This document shows, in pieces, positions 56,872 to 64,000 of a DNA stretch of 64,000 nucleotides. Below the pieces are notes generated by a model. That model ran no database searches. It was not told where the DNA came from and saw nothing but the letters and a program-made list of their open reading frames with translations. This DNA comes from Ochotona curzoniae. Taxonomy: Eukaryota; Chordata; Mammalia; Lagomorpha; Ochotonidae. The stretch is from NCBI RefSeq assembly GCF_017591425.1, contig NW_024466004.1:37846001-37910000 (forward strand). Reading direction: 5' to 3'. A program made the position numbers and the translations under genes. Positions within the stretch are counted from its first letter, which is position 1. The number at the start of each line of letters is the position of its first letter.

Positions 56872-57268
56872 AAGACTGGTGTTGTGGTTAATGGGTAAAG
56901 CTACTGCGCAGGATGCTCAGTGTGAGATCCAGCTGGTCTACTTCCAGTCCAGTTTCCCGTTAATGGCAGTGGAAATGGACCAGGTGCAGGCCACTGCACC
57001 TATGTGGAAGAATTGGAAGAAGCTCCTGGCTCCCACTTTTGGATTGCCTCAGATCTGATTGTTGCAGCCATTTGGGGAGTGAAAACCGATCAGAAGACCG
57101 CTCAGTCTCCTCTCTCTTTAAAATCTGCCTTTCATTTTGGTGGGGTGTTGGGGAGCCGGAAGGGGAGGGCCCCTGGGCTCCTGACATTGGCCAAGCCAAA
57201 CCCTGGACAGAATAAACCACCTGATGAATACCTCTCTCTGTAACTTTCAAATAAATAAAAAATTTTTA
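56872..57268 (+). mobile_element. C-repeat SINE with an inserted GC-rich segment
   Basis: Old head 'aagactggtgttgtggttaa'. An extra G-rich stretch (about 57,137-57,210) lies before the 'caaataaataaaaaa' tail. It is the last SINE before the right edge. Confidence 0.75.
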
Positions 57269-60200
57269 TATTTTAAAGAAGGGAAGATACTTTCAACTAC
57301 AGAGGCTATTTACAACTCAAAATTTCTAAAAATATACGAAAATAAATCTAAGAGCAAGCAGTGGAATGGGATGTAGTTGAACACAACATTCACTGGGGGA
57401 AAAAAAAGGAATTCCATGTTGATACTAATAAAATACAATTAAATAACTAGAGCTCAGTTGTATTTCAGCCTTCACTTCTGGGAACAGGTAAATCGAAGTC
57501 ATGGTACACGTTTCAGTAATAACTTGAATCTAGGCAAACTGGAATAAAATATTGTCAACTCTTACAATGGCCCTCCAAAAGGCGAGAAGAGTTATAGATG
57601 AATATACATTAAGCATCATGAATGTTTATAGGAACTGTAAAGAGTTAAAACTGACAGGAGTCAGCTAACGGAAATTGAATATGAAGGGAAAGTATGTATG
57701 CAGTTTTTTCCTTATGATAGGAAAGCGCTGTCAAAATTCAAACAGGCTTTTGAGTAACTCAAGTAAGTAACTGCATTTAAAATAGTTGTGCAGGGATAAC
57801 ATGACAGTAAATTCTTCAGAAAGGTGAATGATATGGCTTAAATATAGTAATTAAACAGTACAACATACTCACTGTACCAGGAGAATTATGTGAGCAGGCT
57901 TTCATCTCATTTCAATGTTTTTTGATTTAACTGCTTTAGTTTTTAAAAGTACCATCAAGTTTTGGTTTAGAAATATCCAACAACACATTTTTCCATCACT
58001 ACTCAACAATGTTGATTCCCTTAAAAGTATCAGATCAACATGATTTTCATAATCTTACAAAACATTAGCGTTTTGTGCTCATTAAAAGCCACATCAAATT
58101 TAAGTGAAAATTTTTGATCACTGTATATCACAAGTCTGATTCAAAAAAACCCACTAATTTCCATCACACTGTAAAACATTTCAAATGTTTAACACAGCTA
58201 TTTCAGACTTCCTTGCCCTCAAGGAGCTTCCATTCTAAAAGACGGCAAAAAGAAAAACCAGAAACCAGATGGCCAGTTTACAGTAGTAACTTCAGCTGAC
58301 TGATCAAAAAATGCACTAAGTACAGATAAAGCTGAATAACCAAAGTATCTGCTGTACAGAATTTTCTTGAAAACTGGAATATCCACTAGTATTTGTTATG
58401 ATGTAATTTTTGAGTAAAGCCTTTTTTCAAATATGGCAGTATACACAGAAGTAATTACAGCTGCTTTCCTATCTGAGTACTGCTAACAGCTCAATTTCTT
58501 TAATTTAAAAAAAGAAAAAGGAAAAGAACAAAATTTGCCTAAATGAAAAGTGTATTTGGCCAAATCTAAAAGACAGTGATTGATATTTGCTTTGTAATTA
58601 ACTTAACACAGTTACAGCAATTTTAGGTCTTGATTCTTGAAGTTAAAGCATTCAACTAACATGACCACTGAAACAGAGTATTGTCTTAAAATTAAGTCAT
58701 AAGGATTTGACCAGGATATGGGATCCTCCTAACTGGTATATTTGCTGGCAAAAGATGCAGTATTTTCTACATAAACTCCATAATTATCCAATTTTCATCA
58801 CATTTAAAACCAACACCACTGCATCAGCCATGCCATAGCATGTGACACCTTGAAACTCTTCCAGAAGTGTTAAGAGCTAGTCTTATCATATGAAACCTAA
58901 TATAGCAGACTTGTATAGTTAGTCAATAAGCATTCAGCCTATATAATCTATGGCAATGGCTTGTTCACACCAACTCCTTAGCATTTTGCCCTAAAACATG
59001 CAATAGTGACTGTAGTTCAGAAATGACAAAAGATGTTAACTCCCTTAAGCATTGTAACTTAAAATTGTCACAAAAATCTCCCTTTGAGAATACAACTGAA
59101 AAATCCAAAGCAAGAAATAAGAATTTATGAATATTAAACACTTTATAAAGTAAAATGTGTTTGTCATTTACCATATAGATTTTAAAGTTACACTAAGCTT
59201 ATTGTCTGTCTAAAATATTTTGAGAAGTTGTTAGCACTTGACGACTCTAATTACCAAAGTTATTAGGACATCTCCTAAACTCAAGTCTTAATCTAATCTC
59301 TAGGCTGAAAATTCTTTTCAGATATCAGTTTTCAGAAACCCTAGGTACTAACTATGCAAAAAGTAACTTAAAAGCTCTAGACAATTTATAAATTCCCCAT
59401 TCTTTGATAGCTTAGCTAAAAAACCAATTAGTACACTTACTTGACCTCACCTGCAGTTAAAATTAAATAATTTTATTTAGAGATGTTTATTACTGTCTCC
59501 TGAGTTACCTGCAGCTGTCTCAATTTCTCATTACAATCTTCAGGAAGATTTAATTCACCAGTGATAGAATGCAAAGATTGGAAGAACACTAACAGTTGGC
59601 CATGTTCCCAGAAAAGCAGAAATTACTATTCACTTCATCAAGTCCAAGGCATGTACACGACCACAGAACGTTTCCAACATTAGAATTAAATGAAGACCAG
59701 CCCAAGATTTATTCTTTACAACTCCCAGTCACATGCTTGCAGTAGGGCAGTTGGGGTATCTTGGGGAAAAATCTTTTATATCATTGACTAGATTATTTTA
59801 ATGTATAAGATAATCCAACCATGACACAGATTTCTAATGACCCCCAAAATGTTTAAAAAGCTGTTATGTGAAAAAATGATGAAATGGAGGACACTCACAA
59901 TAACTCTTGGACTCCTGGAGATCCTAAGACATGCTACAAAAATAGGTCTTTATTCTTAGGAAAATATAGTCAGAGCTAGCTTCCTTATGCTATACATAAA
60001 ATCAACATCAGAGGCAGTACAGATAGTACAGATAGTTTTTGAACTGATCTCCGAACAAGCACAAAACCCACTATGTTTAAAAGAACAGTTAATTTGAGGT
60101 TTTTGGCAAAAGACAGTACTTCACCAATCTAATCCAAACAAAGGGCCTGCAGACAGTTTTCAGTGAGATGAAAGAAATAAATATAAATTTAATGGATAAA

Positions 60201-62644
60201 TAAAAAGACAATTTAAATAAGCTAAGACAACTAATTTTTTAAACAAAAATACTAGTCAGGTAACAAGCTTTTGTTTCTCATTGTCAGACTTTTTCTGAAA
60301 TGTTTACCAGACTGCTAATATTAAACCTAATTTTTGACCCAGTGTTAGTAATACTGATTCACATTTGAAAAAAGGTTGTTTATCCAACTCAATGCTCTGG
60401 TCCTCAAAAATTTTTTAAGCATATTACTGAAGGCAGACTGTGGTGCTAACACAATTTGTGTCTTTAAGTATCTTTTATTTAAAAAAGATAGACTGAAAAG
60501 TCCATCTACTAATTTGCCCAGGTAAAAATGTGAGAACTGGTTCAAACGTATTAAGTAGTGGTATGTCCTATTGAGTGCTATGATTGGAACAATCACTTAT
60601 TGTAGGATTAGCTCCCTTCTGAATGGATGAAGCCTTTCTACTTTCCATTTTCTCCTATTAAAGGCTACATGTTCTCCCTTTCAACAATTACATGGTGACC
60701 TTTTGCTATGTTTTTGACTAACAATTTCTGAGTTACTGAATTAAGTTATACTGATTTCATCTATTTTGCCCCATCTAGCTCGATGTTCACCATTTCTGAT
60801 TATCTTACAAATGAATGAGCTGGATCACCCACATAATAGTTTTCTTTTTTCATATTTTGACAAAAATGTTTATATTGTTAAGTGAAATTCGCTGCAATCA
60901 GTAAGAAGTTTCTCATGTTACAAACGTCACCATGAATGTATGACAGATCTTTTTGTGCTGAATTCTCCCTCCATTTTTAACATCTGCTCCTGTAGAAAAA
61001 GCTGAACATCTTCCAAAAAAGCATCCTTAGAATACAGACAACACAATCTTCTCACAAAAATGACTTTTTGAAAACTGATAAATTTATGATCACTTTTGAT
61101 TGCCAAGTAGTCTGCAGAAACAAAATCTTGTGTCTGTCTGGGTTAAGTAACTTTAAGTTTTAACAATCAAAATGTTTTAAGAATACATTTTTACATCCCA
61201 AGGAAGGGACTTGGATTTAGGACCCTTTCCTTGAAAATATATACAAATTTTTTTACTCTGTATGTGTCCATTCTTTGAAGCTGTCAAAGCCAAGAACCCA
61301 TAAACAAATCACAAATAGCAATAACCTACATTAGTTAACATTCCCCCTTTAACATGTTGACATTTTTACTAAAGGATTATCTTTCTTTGCATTTCCATTT
61401 CTTATATCCCATGACATTCCATATAAATTGCATTATTGCTTTATAGGCCACACAACATTCAAAGGTATGTTTATATGCATTGCCTGTTTTCCTTGATGTC
61501 TGTTAACAGTTTGATACTGATTTTACTATAGAATTTTAAGTTTGAAAATGCCTGTTAGTATTTCTTCTCAGAACTTAATTGTCCACATCACTAATCACTA
61601 CATGCATACTTAGCTGATTATATTGCTCAAAAACTGCACCCATTATCAGAACAGTGCAAATTATATTTAATTTTAAAAGTAATTATAATGGCTTGAATTC
61701 AAAGTTATTCAAATGAACACTGTCAAGTAATTTCACTTGAGTGTATACATATTTTGTCATCACTGTTTACATTACCCTTAAGTATAACCATCAATTCTTC
61801 ACAATTTCTTTACATCATTTTTCCCTCCAAAGTCCCCAAACTAAAAATGCCAAATAGTCTTAGAAGATCACAGCTTCATATAGTTTTCTAAAAGAACACA
61901 TTTGTGAACTCACAAAAGTGCTCATCTTTAAACTTCAAAAATGCAGTTCTTAGTTTAAGTCAAACAATCCTGTTCTAAAATCCCAACAAATAAATCTGAG
62001 AATTAACTTCAACACCTTGACAGTGTCCCTTAAAAAATGGTATGACAGTAAAGTGCCAATTGGCATGGCAATGACCTCTTAAGATGGGATCATATAACTC
62101 CTTGGACCTGGAAGATGACAGTACCAAGGATTACACTGAGATTGAATTTTACTGAAGGCTACATGATTTACCCACTTTCCACAACCTAGCATACTCATTA
62201 GCTAGAATGAAATGTACATGTTTTGTGTAGCCCTCAAACTCACACTAGATTTGAGAGAAATGTACTTTAAAAAAGCACGGGGTAATATATAAAATCAGTG
62301 GCAGAAAGTTTCATTAAGCACCAGGAACTAATTTTGTCACCCCATAGTCATTTTGTAGATAAGTTTCAACAACCGGCAAGGCACATTTACATATATTCCA
62401 ATGAATACTTATTGACAAATTTTTAAATTACACTCTATGTCCCAGCTATCCCAGTAACTGACATACAACATACTAAAATGGTTTATTAAGATAACAAAAA
62501 ACCAATTAATGTGAAACATACAGGCTATTGGCAACCACTATTCTAAAAATTATGTTAAGTACAAATAAACATACTGAAATGTGTGCAATTCTAAGTTTTT
62601 AAACCAGGAAGATTTCTATACTAACACACATTTATATTAATGAC
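57269..62644. other. SINE-free intergenic stretch downstream of putative SYNCRIP end
   Basis: 5.4 kb of AT-rich sequence without any recognised transposon or gene, in contrast to one C-repeat per roughly 0.9 kb over SNX14. It may include an extended SYNCRIP 3' UTR or conserved noncoding elements. Confidence 0.5.
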
Positions 62645-62663
62645 ACATAAAAAAAATAAAAAC

Positions 62664-62669
62664 TTTATT
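62664..62669 (-). terminator. SYNCRIP: Poly(A) signal AATAAA (putative SYNCRIP distal end)
   Basis: On the minus strand the context is TTTTTGTAATAAAGTTTTTA. It is followed within 20-50 nt by a long T run and TGTGTGTTAG, a typical downstream element. Cleavage is expected near 62,645-62,650. Confidence 0.6.
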
Positions 62670-62714
62670 ACAAAAATAAGTTACACTCGCCTCCAGCTTA
62701 CAGTATAAAACAAT

Positions 62715-62720
62715 TTTATT
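62715..62720 (-). terminator. SYNCRIP: Second poly(A) signal AATAAA
   Basis: On the minus strand the context is CAAATAAAATTGTTTTA. It lies 51 nt upstream of the preceding signal and may give a slightly shorter 3' end. Confidence 0.4.
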
Positions 62721-62921
62721 TGCAGGAATGCAAAATGATTGTTTGCCATGAGCATTTTAAACATATGACATGTCTAATTTTGTTAAATTTGCATTTACTG
62801 GGGAACTGGTGTGTATAAAACCTTAATTAAGTATAAGCTCTGATCTTCATTGTGGTGCCTATTGGGTTTATGATATAACTGCAGTATCCCTTTGGAGAGG
62901 GGGAGATGGGATTTCTTTATT

Positions 62922-62981
62922 CCAAGTCCTAACTAAACCATAATTTTACTTTTAACTTTAAGCTATCAAGTTAGGACTTGG
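62922..62981. repeat. Perfect 13-bp inverted repeat with 34-nt loop
   Basis: CCAAGTCCTAACT at 62,922-62,934 and its exact reverse complement AGTTAGGACTTGG at 62,969-62,981. In minus-strand RNA this can form a stem-loop about 250-320 nt upstream of the poly(A) signal. Confidence 0.85.
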
Positions 62982-63972
62982 CAAAAAATTTCTCTGTGGG
63001 TGATTCAATAAGAGGATGCTTCACCACTGAACACTCACTGTCATCAAGGTGCTTTAGAAAATTAAAAACATAGCACAAATGATTGTACTCTACTCTACAA
63101 GTTATCATGACCTGCATAAGAAATGGAAAGCTGATTCACATCTTTACAGTGATCAGCAGTAAGAAATGCACTAATGAAACATACCTTTTACCTAAAAAGC
63201 TAAACTACAGCCATATACTAATTTCTATGATTTATGAAAAAACTTCAAAATATCCAAATGTCAGGCTTTGCTGTACAATTGTCAGTTTTAGTCTGACTTT
63301 TTATAAAGGGACACTGCAGTATTTAGTACAAGTTCGGATGCACTTTTTTTGAACATCTGATGTCTTACAAAAGTAACATCTTGCTAAACTATTATACATC
63401 CAAATAACTACAATATCTGAAGAAGCAAGGCTGCTTTTTCAGCCACAAAATACGACAAAAGCAAGGCCTGTTATGATGGTCATGAGGAAGTCTTACAAGC
63501 CTCTGAAACTAAAGGCAACTAAGAATGTTACATTTGGTATATTAAAATCTTACCCTCATATCATATTTAACAAGCCTTGCTTTTATCTACAAAGATTTTC
63601 TATGTACAGTACAGACAGGGTATAGTTCAATCCTCTGCTACTGAGGTAGTTAACCAACCCTTTAAAAAAGGTTCTGAAAAGAACCACTATCTGGAATGCC
63701 TGACTAACCAGCTCTGATGATTACACCTGAAACTGCATATCTGAACACAATTCAAAAGTGATTATTACTATAAAAAGGATAGACAATCATGATTAACCTT
63801 GGTGAGCAGAAATAAAAGTTAAGGATACCAACAGTGGAATTCATCTATACCACTGCAATAAAATTTAAATGCACAAATTCAAGATAATATTTCAGAATAC
63901 CACTGCTGGAATCCTTAATTTCAAAAAACAGGGGAAAAATCTACTTAGAGCAGATTTTTTAAAGAGAAGAAC

Positions 63973-63978
63973 TTTATT
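63973..63978 (-). terminator. SYNCRIP: Possible proximal poly(A) signal AATAAA
   Basis: On the minus strand the context is TTAATAAAGTTCTTCTC, with a short T run after it. It could mark a shorter 3' UTR isoform if SYNCRIP transcription enters here. Confidence 0.3.
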
Positions 63979-64000
63979 AAGATACCATGCTAGAAGTTAT

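Larger units (their letters stand above)
62645..64000 (-). other. SYNCRIP: Putative distal 3' UTR of SYNCRIP (hnRNP Q)
   Basis: No protein-coding exon is visible here. The interval is AT-rich, free of SINEs and ends (minus strand) in two good poly(A) signals with a U/GU-rich downstream element. In the human genome, as I recall, SYNCRIP lies immediately upstream of SNX14 on the same strand, its 3' end roughly 13-14 kb from the SNX14 start; here the spacing is about 14 kb. SYNCRIP encodes an RNA-binding hnRNP acting in splicing, mRNA stability and transport. The assignment rests on synteny, not on recognised coding sequence. Confidence 0.6.

Noticed and set aside
63000..64000. Search for the SYNCRIP C-terminal coding exon
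   Set aside because: No minus-strand frame resembling the Arg/Gly-rich or C-terminal SYNCRIP sequence was found; only UTR-like AT-rich DNA is present.

Overview
The window is a mammalian nuclear locus. It has large introns with GT-AG splice sites, one CpG-island promoter, and dense tRNA-derived lagomorph C-repeat SINEs (a tRNA-like head, a 'cccatatgggcaccggttc' box and an 'aataaataaatctt' tail). Most well-preserved SINE copies carry the head 'ctaaagtcctcgccttgaacg', which differs from the rabbit C-repeat head I remember. A pika (Ochotona) is therefore the likeliest source, with rabbit or hare less likely; this is inference. No prokaryotic, phage, CRISPR or organellar sequence was seen.

Positions 1-48,400 hold the 5' two thirds of SNX14 (sorting nexin 14) on the minus strand. 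Twenty consecutive coding exons, from the ATG at 48,233 down to 1,916, were mapped by hand. They join in phase to 1,995 nt (665 codons) without a stop or frameshift. They encode the N-terminal membrane hairpin, a Cys/His cluster, the PXA domain, the RGS domain and most of the PX domain. The rest of PX and the C-terminal nexin domain lie beyond the left edge. SNX14 is an ER-anchored protein of ER-lipid droplet and endolysosomal contacts; its loss causes the recessive human ataxia SCAR20.

The introns carry more than 50 C-repeats, several L1 fragments (all on the + strand, antisense to SNX14), a solo ERV LTR nested in older repeats, a MaLR-like internal fragment, and a roughly 3.5 kb element in intron 1 with a degenerate ~60-bp tandem array and a poly(A) 3' module. 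A second copy of that 3' module lies near 1.15-1.73 kb. This A-tailed, array-bearing family is the least explained structure in the window.

A CpG island (about 47.6-48.75 kb) carries the SNX14 promoter, with NRF1-like, GC-box and ZNF143-like motifs. To its right, 48.76-62.6 kb is intergenic, with four C-repeats and none after 57.27 kb. At 62.64-62.72 kb there are minus-strand poly(A) signals with a T/GT-rich downstream element. Conserved synteny as I recall it (SNX14 and SYNCRIP in tandem on the same strand) suggests that 62.64-64.0 kb is the distal 3' UTR of SYNCRIP (hnRNP Q). No SYNCRIP coding exon lies inside the window, so that assignment is inferred. A perfect 13-bp inverted repeat with a 34-nt loop sits in this putative UTR.

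I did not find a convincing new protein system. The short open frames are chance or repeat-derived.
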